A DNA stretch of 64,000 nucleotides. Source: JBGPQJ01 sp963829485. GTDB lineage: Bacteria; Chloroflexota; Anaerolineae; Anaerolineales; Villigracilaceae. This document shows positions 8,339 to 16,551 of this stretch, one piece after another. The notes beneath the pieces are model-generated. The model was given only the letters and a program-made list of their open reading frames with translations, was not told the origin of the DNA and searched no databases. Position 1 is the stretch's first letter, and each line of letters starts with the position of its first letter. Where the stretch lies: positions 496,001 through 560,000 of the forward strand of contig CAWHIK010000004.1 in the NCBI GenBank assembly GCA_963829485.1, read 5' to 3'. The position numbers and the translations under genes are program-made.

Positions 8339-8982
8339 ATGTTAAAGAGATTCGCGAACCCGTAAATGGATTTACACACCTCGGTGCCGCTATAGCTGCA
8401 GCAATCGGGCTCATTGTTTTGTTGGTGATCGGGTGGGGAAATATTGGAAAAACCATCTCGCTGTCCATATACGGCGTCAGTCTCATTTTGTTATTTACAG
8501 CCAGCGCAGTCTATCACCTTGTTAAAGCCAATCCCGCCATCCTGAAAAATCTTCGCAAGCTGGATCATTCCGCGATTTTCATTTTAATCGCCGGCACCTA
8601 TACCCCATTTTGTTTTAATCTCTTCACCGGTTTCTGGCAGTGGGGAATGCTGATCCTGGTTTGGTCACTCGCTTTCATCGGTATAGCGATTAAGCTCTTG
8701 TGGATCGATGCTCCTCGCTGGTTAAATGCCGGTGTATACGTCGCCATGGGATGGCTGGCTGTGCTTGGAGCCAAGGAATTGCTTACAACCCTGCCTGCCG
8801 GAGCGGTCATCTGGTTACTCATTGGCGGAATAACATTTACCGTTGGCGCAGTGATTTATGCCACAAAAACATTTAATTTCTTCCCTGGAAAATTTGGATT
8901 TCACGAAGTGTGGCATATCTTTGTCATAGTTGGGGCGCTGGCACATTTCATCGGTATTCTCGTTTACATCGCACCTGCCTAA
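8339..8982 (+). CDS. Hemolysin III / TrhA (PAQR-like) membrane protein, frameshifted at its start
   Basis: Integral membrane protein with about seven hydrophobic segments. The family blocks are the N-terminal REPVNGFTHL, then SAVYHL, LDHSAIFILIAGTYTPF and the late FGFHEVWHIFV with its conserved His. The best start is the ATG at 8339, which has AAAGGAG 6 bases before it. In that frame translation stops after eight codons, while the family-like N-terminus begins in another frame at 8341. Adding one base right after the ATG would give about 214 residues, the usual size. The only intact start in the main frame is a TTG at 8419, which would cut into the first membrane segment. The exact molecular activity of the family is debated. 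Confidence 0.8.
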
Positions 8983-9000
8983 AAAGGAGATAGAGGCATA

Positions 9001-9480
9001 ATGAAAACCATCGGGCTTATTGAAGTGATCCTTTTTGTGAAGGATATGAACAAAATGGTTCGCTTCTACCGTGATGTACTCGACCTGCCGCTGACCGATC
9101 CAAACATTCGCGACCATGCAAATGAGGACTGGGTTACTTTTGAAAGTGGAGCCTGCCAGCTCGCCCTTCACTCCGGGGGAAGCGGCAATATCGGTCCGGA
9201 AGCCCCGAAGATTGTCATTCAAGTTCAGGATATTAAATCAGCCCGATTTCAACTTCTCGAATCAGGTGTCACCGTAAGTGACGTCCGCTCACCGGCTCCG
9301 GGAATTTCCGTGTGTGACGCAAAAGACCCGGAAGGTAATCCATTTTCACTGGAAGAACGGACAATCTTCATAATTGAATCAACCGCTAAAATAACAAGAC
9401 CTGCCTGTATCTTCAGGCAGGTCTTGTTATTAGTGATGCTGTTGTTAGAAAATCAACGAAATGATGAAGGAACTCAGTAA
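9001..9480 (+). CDS. VOC-family (glyoxalase/bleomycin-resistance fold) protein with an abnormal C-terminal tail
   Basis: Small metal-binding-fold protein; relatives include glyoxalase I, dioxygenases and antibiotic-binding proteins, and the substrate is not deducible. The paired beta-alpha-beta-beta-beta modules are visible: EVILFVKDMNKMVRFYRDVLDLPL at the start, and KDPEGNPFSLEE as the usual last strand at about residues 110-121. The family normally ends there. This frame continues about 40 residues through the terminator hairpin at 9393-9428 and into the 3' end of the convergent gene. Both other frames stop at 9371-9377, just before the hairpin, so a one-base indel near 9350-9370 is likely. 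AAGGAG lies just before the ATG; it is close behind trhA and probably cotranscribed. Confidence 0.8.
   Translation: MKTIGLIEVILFVKDMNKMVRFYRDVLDLPLTDPNIRDHANEDWVTFESGACQLALHSGGSGNIGPEAPKIVIQVQDIKSARFQLLESGVTVSDVRSPAPGISVCDAKDPEGNPFSLEERTIFIIESTAKITRPACIFRQVLLLVMLLLENQRNDEGTQ
9393..9428. terminator. Strong hairpin terminator between convergent genes
   Basis: A perfect 15-bp stem (AACAAGACCTGCCTG and its complement) with loop TATCTT. On the minus strand it is followed by TTATTTT and lies 17 bases after the Yip1 gene stop. On the plus strand it falls inside the abnormal tail of the VOC reading frame. Confidence 0.8.
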
Positions 9481-10182
9481 TATGAGCATGGTTGGGATGA
9501 CTACAACGAACACTACGAATGTTAACAGCAAGGTTAAAAACGCTTTTCCATTACCGAATCCATGTGCAATTTTAATCGCAGCTATCAAAATGATAAAACT
9601 CCATACATAAGCCGCAAAGTTCAGAAGCACGCCTATCGAACCCAGAGTTGCTGAAAAATATGATAGTCCAGAGACGATCATTAGAAATAAGGGTGCGATT
9701 CCCAATAGGAAAACACTAACGTGCTCTCTTAATTCTCCCTTGCCCTTGAAAATTCTTGCAACGATAAACACAGCCAGAGCAGCTGTCATCCACCCCCCAA
9801 GCAGGGCGAGAGGGGAAGACAGCCATTTCCCAAAGGAACGTAAAAAGTAGCTAATGTCTTTACCCAATGGAGGTTGGTATTGCTGCAGTGACTCCACGGC
9901 ACCATCAATGGTTTCCTGTAGTTGGGTGATATTCGAGGCTAGTGATGAGGGCAATCGATCAGCGAGTTGGTCCAACCGGTTCGAAAATTGTTCCAGGTTG
10001 GATCCGATGCCGGCAGGTTCTGATGCCAGTGCGGAGATGAACCCTCCCAATGTCATGAACAATGTAACAACCAGGAATAATCGTAACGCTATCAGAAATC
10101 CTGATTTGTCATCGCGGATCTTAGAAATTGTTCCGCCGTCCACCCGTAGGATTTTCCAAAAATCAGAGAAGAAGTTTAACAT
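9445..10182 (-). CDS. Yip1-domain-like integral membrane protein
   Basis: A multi-spanning membrane protein of 245 residues. After a short cytoplasmic start there is a first membrane segment (about 30-50), a roughly 70-residue loop rich in Gln, Leu and Ser that may lie outside, then four closely spaced segments from about 120 to the end. The pattern (SGLSYFSATLG, YVWSFIILIAAIKIAHG) resembles the Yip1 family, whose bacterial members have no settled function. It lies 9 bases after a second protein of the same type, so the two are probably cotranscribed and may form a complex. Its 3' end overlaps the abnormal tail of the convergent VOC frame. Confidence 0.65.
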   Translation of the reverse strand: MLNFFSDFWKILRVDGGTISKIRDDKSGFLIALRLFLVVTLFMTLGGFISALASEPAGIGSNLEQFSNRLDQLADRLPSSLASNITQLQETIDGAVESLQQYQPPLGKDISYFLRSFGKWLSSPLALLGGWMTAALAVFIVARIFKGKGELREHVSVFLLGIAPLFLMIVSGLSYFSATLGSIGVLLNFAAYVWSFIILIAAIKIAHGFGNGKAFLTLLLTFVVFVVVIPTMLILLSSFIISLIF

Positions 10183-10191
10183 GGCTGCCTC

Positions 10192-10952
10192 TTATCCCAT
10201 CGCACCGGCGACAGCAACGCCAATGACTATGCCGAAGAAAACAGACAGCACAATCAAAACGATGTGCATCAGTAAAGTTAAAAAGATGGTCATTACCGTC
10301 CTTCCCCAGGAGAAACCAAAGGCGGTCCGCAGGATCTGGTACGTGATCGCCAAAGTCCATGCTCCCATAAGCGAGACAGGGATGGTTATGCCGGGTATGA
10401 ACCCAAGTACATTGATCAATTGTGGAGCAAAGGCAAAAACCATCGGTCCGTACAAAGCCCCCTTCTTCGTTTTTCCGCCCAACCAGCCTGCCACTGTCTG
10501 AAGAAGAACAGAAAACAACCACCAGTTAAATAACACGCCAGTAATGAATGAAATGGGAGTTAGTAAAATACTAGCCGGAAAAGGATAAATTCCGGATAAC
10601 CGTATGAACAACCAGGTCAAGGAATAAATTAGATCAATGAAAACTGCCAATGTTGGATATTGAGTGGTCAACGATTGATAGATGGCTGTCTGGGCGAAAA
10701 GGGTTCGGAATTGTTCCTGAATCAAATCAATGCGAGGCAGCGTTACCAGATTGAGTGCGACGCCAATCCCAAGCCCGATCGCAGCAGGGAGCATTAACAA
10801 CGCCAAGGTTCCGCAACCTGAACGGAAGGGACGTTCCTTGTCCAGGTAGGGTTGGTAGATGTCATCCTGCAATGCCAATGCCTGACCGGCATCACTGAAG
10901 GATTTCCTTGCATACGATTTAAAGGTATCCGGGTCTGTTCTTCGCTCGACAT
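10192..10952 (-). CDS. Yip1-domain-like integral membrane protein, frameshifted near its start
   Basis: A protein with about five membrane segments, similar in plan to the following gene. The good start is the ATG at 10952, with AAAGGA 7 bases before it, but it is out of frame with the main reading. The main frame is open upstream and reads plausibly as DPDTFKSYARKSFSDAGQAL before the first internal TTG at 10878. Adding one base near 10930-10936 would join them into about 253 residues. The uncorrected alternative is a TTG start at 10878 giving 228 residues with no visible ribosome binding site. The membrane region with SYPF-type turns and FAPQLINVLGFIPG resembles Yip1 proteins; function unknown. 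Confidence 0.6.
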
Positions 10953-10973
10953 TCTGCTGTCCTTTCGAAGATA

Positions 10974-10999
10974 AAAAAAAGCCGACGAATCGTCGGCTT
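10974..10999 (-). terminator. Intrinsic terminator after the ATP-grasp/SET gene
   Basis: AAGCCGAC and GTCGGCTT pair around a 5-base loop. On the minus strand the stem is followed by a run of Ts (plus-strand A run 10973-10980). It separates the ATP-grasp/SET gene from the Yip1 pair. Confidence 0.8.
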
Positions 11000-11034
11000 A
11001 ATTGTACCTGAATAAATCCAATTATCGATTTTTC

Positions 11035-12474
11035 TCAATAAGCAACGCTCTCGCGTTTCTCAAGTACATAAGTGGAAAGGTGGTCGCCATAATGTTTTAC
11101 AAACGGCTCCAGATGGTCTGTCCCTCTAATGATACCTCTGCACGTGGGTGAATCACAATGACACTCAAAGAGAGGCATCTCCTCTCCATAGAGCATGGCA
11201 TAGTCGAGGGTAATTTGCTCTCCGACACGAATATCACGCCTGGCGACGACATTCAATCCTTCGAACCATGCGTTCGGATCGCAGGCATGGTTGAGCGGTT
11301 TCCAATCCGCGCAATCCTTCTCCCACATCACGAATATTTCGTCTGTAAGCGGATAGGCGTGTTTAAAGAAAAGTTCCTGATCCTCAAGAGACCAATTCCT
11401 GCGGACGAAACTCTTGCTGATCAACCGTTGAGGCTGCCCTTCAAAGGATATGATCGTCTCTCCTGCCGAAACGGGTTTACTCGCATATGTGCCAAATCCC
11501 TCGCGCAGATCAAAGCGAACTACCCATTTGGATTGTTTACGGGCATGCCGGGCGAGAGCAGCGCGGAACAGGTTGGCCACAAAGAATTTATGCCCGCGTG
11601 GGTCGTATTTCAAGATGAAATCGGCAGTTCCCGGTTCATCGGGCGGATAGAACATCCCCGCATTGGGATTGATCTCCAACATGAACAACTCACCATCCGA
11701 ACGCATGCGGACGTCACAACGGCCGTACCCCGACCCATTCAACCCAAGGAACATTTTCTTCGACATCGCCTGCAAACGGGCAACCAGGTCCGGTTCGTCA
11801 ACCGGAATGCACTTCATATCGTTATAAGAAACCCACTTCATGTTTTCATGCTTGAACGATTCCCCGGGAGGAAACCGAAACTCAACAGGTCCGTAGGCAA
11901 TAGGATCAGTTGGATCGTCCGGATTTTCTGAAACCAGAACGGACAATTCCCTTCCTTCGATGAATTCCTCAACCAAAGCACCGCCAAAACGATTGACGTT
12001 GCGTTCAACCTGAGCGCGCAGTTGATCGGGTAAATCAACTTTCGACTCTTTTGTCATACCGACGCTGGCATACGAATTAGGATGCTTAACAAGCAACGGA
12101 TACCTCAACCCTGCCAGTGTTTGATCAATGGAAGCGAGATCGTCGATGAAAACTCCCGCTGGGGATTGGATCCCGTAGAAATTACAGACACGTTTCATCA
12201 TATCGCGCGTTGGCTCAAAAAAAGCTGCATCCGCGCCGGTGAATGGGACGTTGAATTGATCCAGGGCTTGGACGACCTCGATACCCGGCCGGTCCTCGTC
12301 CCATGCGCCATCACAAGGATTCATGAAAAGGTCAAATCCCTCATGAACATATTTCTGTAACTCAATGACGACCGTCGCTTTGTGCAGGTCGCGCATCTCC
12401 CAGTCATAATCCACCAGATAGGATTCTGGTGTAAAGCCCCCCCACTCCGGATCGTTCAAAACGCAAATTTTCAT
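11035..12474 (-). CDS. ATP-grasp (D-Ala-D-Ala ligase-like) protein fused to a SET methyltransferase domain
   Basis: Two-domain protein of 479 residues. Residues 1-300 resemble D-Ala-D-Ala ligase-type ATP-grasp enzymes: a PLLVKHPNSYASVGM nucleotide loop, EEFIEGRELSV, and the metal-binding LEINPNAG block near residue 266. Residues about 320-440 are a SET domain: GFGTYASKPVSAGE, the NHACDPN block near 395, and GEQITLDYA, followed by a post-SET-like cysteine cluster (CHCDSPTC). Family knowledge: SET domains transfer methyl groups from SAM to protein lysines, and ATP-grasp enzymes join a carboxylate to an amine or thiol. What the fused protein acts on is unknown. TTGAGG precedes the ATG at 12474; a TTG at 12486 is in frame but less likely. 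A terminator follows, so it is probably monocistronic. Confidence 0.85.
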   Translation of the reverse strand: MKICVLNDPEWGGFTPESYLVDYDWEMRDLHKATVVIELQKYVHEGFDLFMNPCDGAWDEDRPGIEVVQALDQFNVPFTGADAAFFEPTRDMMKRVCNFYGIQSPAGVFIDDLASIDQTLAGLRYPLLVKHPNSYASVGMTKESKVDLPDQLRAQVERNVNRFGGALVEEFIEGRELSVLVSENPDDPTDPIAYGPVEFRFPPGESFKHENMKWVSYNDMKCIPVDEPDLVARLQAMSKKMFLGLNGSGYGRCDVRMRSDGELFMLEINPNAGMFYPPDEPGTADFILKYDPRGHKFFVANLFRAALARHARKQSKWVVRFDLREGFGTYASKPVSAGETIISFEGQPQRLISKSFVRRNWSLEDQELFFKHAYPLTDEIFVMWEKDCADWKPLNHACDPNAWFEGLNVVARRDIRVGEQITLDYAMLYGEEMPLFECHCDSPTCRGIIRGTDHLEPFVKHYGDHLSTYVLEKRESVAY

Positions 12475-12675
12475 AATTATCCTCAATGACTATACTAAAC
12501 GGCTGTTATTATAAGACGATTACCCAATAAGGGAAGAGGATAAATCGATTTTTAACGTTAAAATTTCCAAGCTGATTTTTCAGATACAGTGCCCTCAAGA
12601 TGCTCATGGACAAGCTCTGTATAGTAGAATTCAGAAAAATTACTGAATGTAATTAATAAAAGGGAGTAGGAAACC

Positions 12676-13155
12676 ATGTGCCCACTTTCACCTTCATCGC
12701 AGAAAGTCCAGGACCTCCTTTTTTCACTTGGGTACACTTCCCAGGTTCAGGAATCAACCATCACTACTCGCACTGCTGCTGATGCCGCAGCTTTGGTTGG
12801 ATGCGATGTTGGACAGATCGTTAAATCGCTGATCTTTAAAGGCAGTGCCACCGGTAAACCTATCTTGGTTTTGACCAGTGGCTCGAACAGGGTGGACGAA
12901 AAAGTTATCAGTGGGTATGCTGCAGAATCAATCCAACGTGCTGACCCGGAATTCGTACGCTCGGTGACCGGATATGCTATTGGAGGTGTACCTCCCATAG
13001 GTCATGTTAAACCAATGGAAACATATCTCGACGAGGATCTGATGCAATATCCTGAAATTTGGGCTGCAGCTGGAACTCCAAACTCAGTATTCAAACTGAC
13101 ACCGAAAGAACTCGAAGAAATGACCAAAGGCAAGGTTATCAAGGTAAAAAACTGA
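12676..13155 (+). CDS. YbaK/ProX-type aminoacyl-tRNA deacylase domain protein
   Basis: Single-domain protein of the YbaK/Cys-tRNA(Pro) deacylase superfamily, probably hydrolysing mischarged tRNA in the cytoplasm. Diagnostic blocks are the early DVGQIVKSLIFKG (about residues 48-60, with the conserved Lys), a central SGSNRVDEK, and GYAIGGVPPIGH near residue 100, the glycine loop of the substrate pocket. At 159 residues it has the usual size of free-standing members. GGGAG lies about 8 bases before the ATG. The upstream 189-base gap is AT-rich and holds only weak promoter-like sequences. Which tRNA is edited cannot be told. Confidence 0.88.
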   Translation: MCPLSPSSQKVQDLLFSLGYTSQVQESTITTRTAADAAALVGCDVGQIVKSLIFKGSATGKPILVLTSGSNRVDEKVISGYAAESIQRADPEFVRSVTGYAIGGVPPIGHVKPMETYLDEDLMQYPEIWAAAGTPNSVFKLTPKELEEMTKGKVIKVKN

Positions 13156-13220
13156 ACATCAACGCAGTATCTTGTTGTACGGGGTTTGGATAGCTCCTTG
13201 GGAGAAAACGGAGGAATGCC

Positions 13221-14582
13221 ATGAATGATAATGAAAAATTTTCAGCTCTGACCAAAATCGTCGCCAAGGAGATGAAACGCCTCAAAGTTCCCGGCGTAGC
13301 CGTAGGTGTTTGGCACAAGGGAAAAGAACACCATGCAGGTATCGGTGTTACCAGTGTTGAGAATCCACTGCCGGTCACACCAGACACTCTCTTTCAGACC
13401 GGATCTATCAGCAAGACCTTTACTGGCACGTTGCTCATGCATTTGATGGAGGAAGGCAAACTCGACCTGGATTTACCGGCAAGAAGATACATCCCGGACC
13501 TGAAACTTTCCGATCCCAAAGTGGCATCCCGTGTGACAACCCGACATTTGCTTACGCACACTGGAGGCTGGATCGGTGATTACTTTAATGATTATGGCAA
13601 TGGAGACGATGCCCTCGAAAAAATGGTGAAAAGTATCGCCAGCCTTCCACAGATTACTCCGCTGGGTGAAATCTGGTCATACAACAATGCTGGGTTTAAT
13701 ATTGCCAGCCTAATCATCGAAGTAATTACTAACAAATCCTACGAAACAGCCATTCAAGAAATGCTTCTCACACCGATGGGGATGGGTATGACTTTTTTCT
13801 ATCCCAACGATATCCTGATCACGCACCGGTTCGTTGTCGGGCATGAAAATGATAAGGGAAAAGTGAAGGTATTACGCCCATGGGCAGTCGGTAGAGCTAC
13901 AAACGGTGTGGGAGGCGTTGTCAGCACGACCAGGGATTTATTAGAATATGCACGATTTCACATGAACAGCGGTAAATCCCGGCGCTGGGGGAAAATCCTA
14001 TCGGTTAAGAAAAGGGAAGCGATGCGAGTCCCTCAAGCAGAAGCCGGCGGCCGCGGAAAAATCGGCATCACCTGGTTCATTCGAAACACAGGTGCTTACA
14101 CGGTTTACAGCCATGGCGGCGCAACGCATGGACAACAGGCAGGGCTCTACTTCATCCCTTCGGAGGATTTCGCCTTGGCGGCATTAACAAACAGCAACGA
14201 GGGGGGATTCATCGCTGACCACATTATCCGTTGGGTAATGGAGATTTATTTCAACACCCGGTGGCCAACTCCCAGACCGACAATAAAACCGGATAAGACA
14301 CTCAAGGAGTACGCCGGGATGTATGAATTACCATTGTCTGCGTTTACATTAACGGCAAAAAAGGGTTATCTTATTTATAAAGAAATTCCTCGCGGCGGAT
14401 TCCCCACACCTGAAACCCCTCCCGGTCCCGCCGCACCACCCATGCGCCTAGCATTTTATGATACCGACAGGGTTGTCTGCCTCGATGAACCGATGAAAGA
14501 CGCGTTAGGGGATTTCCTTCGCGATAAACATGGAAAGGTCACATTCCTGCGTATTGGCGGTCGCGCACACCCCAAGAAGTGA
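13221..14582 (+). CDS. Serine hydrolase, beta-lactamase class C / DD-peptidase-like
   Basis: Penicillin-binding-protein-like hydrolase. The nucleophile motif SISK lies near residue 57 in FQTGSISKTFTG, the second motif YNN in EIWSYNNAGFN, and the third HGG in YSHGGATHGQQAG. A C-terminal extension (about 355-453) looks like the beta-rich lipocalin-like domain often attached to this family. I see no clear signal peptide, so it may be cytoplasmic or poorly predicted. Substrates in the family range from peptides and esters to beta-lactams and cannot be assigned here. GGAGGAATGCC precedes the ATG. Confidence 0.85.
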   Translation: MNDNEKFSALTKIVAKEMKRLKVPGVAVGVWHKGKEHHAGIGVTSVENPLPVTPDTLFQTGSISKTFTGTLLMHLMEEGKLDLDLPARRYIPDLKLSDPKVASRVTTRHLLTHTGGWIGDYFNDYGNGDDALEKMVKSIASLPQITPLGEIWSYNNAGFNIASLIIEVITNKSYETAIQEMLLTPMGMGMTFFYPNDILITHRFVVGHENDKGKVKVLRPWAVGRATNGVGGVVSTTRDLLEYARFHMNSGKSRRWGKILSVKKREAMRVPQAEAGGRGKIGITWFIRNTGAYTVYSHGGATHGQQAGLYFIPSEDFALAALTNSNEGGFIADHIIRWVMEIYFNTRWPTPRPTIKPDKTLKEYAGMYELPLSAFTLTAKKGYLIYKEIPRGGFPTPETPPGPAAPPMRLAFYDTDRVVCLDEPMKDALGDFLRDKHGKVTFLRIGGRAHPKK

Positions 14583-14655
14583 TTGATAGATGTAACACCT
14601 TTCTTCATCCATCTGAAATCGATCGCCAGTATTTTAAATCAACAAATAATGCGTG

Positions 14656-14664
14656 TGATATAAT
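14656..14664 (+). promoter_or_regulatory. Extended -10 promoter for the ABC-F leader
   Basis: TGATATAAT is an extended -10 element. No good -35 lies 17 bases upstream. The -10 ends 9 bases before the leader ATG, so the transcript would start about 3 bases before that codon. Confidence 0.5.
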
Positions 14665-14673
14665 TTCCACGCC

Positions 14674-14781
14674 ATGATCAGAGAAGCTCTCTCAGAAACA
14701 ACATGCGTCTTCATAGGTGTTCGCGGCTTTATTCCGTCCCCTTCCTTGTCGTATTGCGCCTGCTGCTTGGAGTGGAAATAA
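14674..14781 (+). CDS. Putative 35-residue leader peptide upstream of the ABC-F gene
   Basis: Short open frame with an ATG about 9 bases after a TATAAT box, so it would be read from a nearly leaderless mRNA. The product begins MIREALSETT, has a Pro-Ser rich middle, and ends Cys-rich (YCACCLEWK). Bases 14759-14768 within its last codons (CCTGCTGCTT) can pair, with one mismatch, with the first arm of the terminator at 14815-14824. A ribosome reaching the stop would cover those bases and let the terminator form; a ribosome stalled earlier would leave them free to block it. Function is inferred from this layout only; I see no similarity to a named leader peptide. Confidence 0.45.
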   Translation: MIREALSETTCVFIGVRGFIPSPSLSYCACCLEWK

Positions 14782-14814
14782 AATAATCCATCGTTGAGTA
14801 ATCAAGAATCTTCC

Positions 14815-14842
14815 AAGCTGCAGGTCTTCCCTGCAGCTTTTT
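14815..14842 (+). terminator. Transcription attenuator in front of the ABC-F gene
   Basis: A 10-bp perfect stem (AAGCTGCAGG / CCTGCAGCTT) with loop TCTTC, ending in five Ts, lies just 24 bases before the ABC-F start codon and between the upstream promoter and the gene. As a terminator it would keep the gene off by default. Confidence 0.8.
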
Positions 14843-14865
14843 CTGTTTATTGATTTGGAGTAACC

Positions 14866-16497
14866 ATGATTTCAGTCAGCCTTGCTAATGTCCACCTGAT
14901 CCTAGGGTCTCACACGATCATCAAGGATTTAACCTGGGAAATCCAGCATGACCAGAAGATCGGGCTGGTGGGGCCCAACGGTGCGGGAAAATCATCCCTT
15001 TTCAAACTAATCATGGGCGAATTCACACCTGAGCCTGGTGGGGCAGTAATTAAAGCAAAAGGTGTCACTCTCGGTTACCTGCCGCAGCAACCGGATTTCC
15101 CGCCGGAAGACAATGCATTCAACCTTGCGCTGGCTGGCATCCCTCGAATGCTGGAAATTGAAACCGAATTGCATGCCGTCGAAGAAAAACTTGCCCAACC
15201 GGATGTTTACAATAACTCCAAGGTATTGAGCAGGACTCTGTCTGTCCAGCAGCATTTGATCGATGAATTTGAATCTCATGGCGGCGCCAGCTATCCAAAT
15301 CGGGTTCGTGACCTGCTGCTCGGGTTGGGATTACCCGAATCGGACTTTTACAAACCGATCAGCGTTTTGAGCGGCGGGCAAAAAAAACTCATCGGATTGG
15401 CGAGGCTTCTGTTGTCCCATCCGGATGTATTGCTGCTTGATGAACCGGATAATCACCTCGACATCCCCGGCAAGGCTTACCTCGAGAAGCTCATCCTCGA
15501 TTATTCAGGTGCGGTGGTTCTCATTTCGCACGACCGTTATCTGCTCGATGACTGTGTAACCACGATCGCAGAAATTGAAGACGGCAAATTAACCACGTTC
15601 GCCGGAAGCTACACGGACTATATCATCGACAAGGAAGAAAGGTTGGCAAGACAGGAGGAGTTATTCCAGATCCAGCAGAGGTCAATCCGGCGAATGGAAA
15701 TGGCGCTGAAACGGTACCAGCTTTGGGTTAAGGTCAGCGATAAATTCGCCAGCCGGGTGAGATCGATGCAGACGAGGCTGGCGAGGACAGACCGCCTTGA
15801 CCGCCCCATCCTTGATCGGAAAAAAATGGGACTTGAGCTTAATGGCTGGCGAGGCTCCAACCAGGTTCTCGAATTGTCGGACATATCAAAAGCATACCCT
15901 CCCAGGAGGATACTCGACGAGGTCAACCTTCTTATCCGGCATGGCGAAAGGGTCGGGTTGATAGGCGCTAATGGGACTGGGAAATCCGTCTTGCTTCGAT
16001 TGATCCTCGGAATGGAACAACCTGATTCGGGTGAAATTAAGCTGGGTCCGAGCGTCCAGGTTGGTTATTATGCCCAGGAGCACGAGACGCTGGATCCCGA
16101 TCAAACAGTGATCGATGCAATACGCCTCACGGGGAATATCAGTGAAGCCCGGGCAGTCTCCATGCTCGTCCGTTACCTCTTCACGTACCAACAAGCGACG
16201 CAGAAAATCGGGGATCTTTCCGGCGGCGAAAGAAGCCGCCTGCAATTAGCACTACTCGTCCTTTCCGGGGCAAATTTCCTGCTTTTGGATGAACCTACGA
16301 ATAATCTGGACATCGCCTCAGCCGAAGTACTGGAGGAACGGCTGGCCGATTTTGTTGGAAGTGTGCTAGTCATTTCCCACGACCGCTATTTTCTCGATCG
16401 TACCGTTGACCGAATTCTTGAACTGAACGACGCACACATCACTGAATACATCGGTGGATATAGCGATTATGTTCAGAAGACAGGCGGTTTACATTAA
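14866..16497 (+). CDS. ABC-F family ATPase (ribosome-associated)
   Basis: Soluble protein with two ABC ATPase domains and no membrane segments. Domain 1 has Walker A GPNGAGKS (36-43), signature VLSGGQKK and Walker B LLLDEPDNHLD. Domain 2 has Walker A GANGTGKS (about 367-374), signature DLSGGERSR and LLLDEPTNNLD. They are joined by a charged helical linker (about 250-320), the tRNA-interacting region of this family. ABC-F proteins bind the ribosomal E site; some assist translation and others dislodge antibiotics. The upstream leader peptide and terminator resemble the control of antibiotic-resistance ABC-F genes, so resistance is possible but unproven. GGAG lies 5 bases before the ATG. Confidence 0.92.
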   Translation: MISVSLANVHLILGSHTIIKDLTWEIQHDQKIGLVGPNGAGKSSLFKLIMGEFTPEPGGAVIKAKGVTLGYLPQQPDFPPEDNAFNLALAGIPRMLEIETELHAVEEKLAQPDVYNNSKVLSRTLSVQQHLIDEFESHGGASYPNRVRDLLLGLGLPESDFYKPISVLSGGQKKLIGLARLLLSHPDVLLLDEPDNHLDIPGKAYLEKLILDYSGAVVLISHDRYLLDDCVTTIAEIEDGKLTTFAGSYTDYIIDKEERLARQEELFQIQQRSIRRMEMALKRYQLWVKVSDKFASRVRSMQTRLARTDRLDRPILDRKKMGLELNGWRGSNQVLELSDISKAYPPRRILDEVNLLIRHGERVGLIGANGTGKSVLLRLILGMEQPDSGEIKLGPSVQVGYYAQEHETLDPDQTVIDAIRLTGNISEARAVSMLVRYLFTYQQATQKIGDLSGGERSRLQLALLVLSGANFLLLDEPTNNLDIASAEVLEERLADFVGSVLVISHDRYFLDRTVDRILELNDAHITEYIGGYSDYVQKTGGLH

Positions 16498-16503
16498 AAC
16501 AAA

Positions 16504-16532
16504 ACGACCCGCCAATTTTCTCGACGGGTCGT
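16504..16532. terminator. Terminator between the ABC-F gene and ahcY
   Basis: ACGACCCG pairs with CGGGTCGT across a 13-base loop between convergent genes. The flanking A run (upstream) helps the minus strand more than the plus strand. Confidence 0.65.
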
Positions 16533-16551
16533 AAAGTAATTCGATAGCGGT

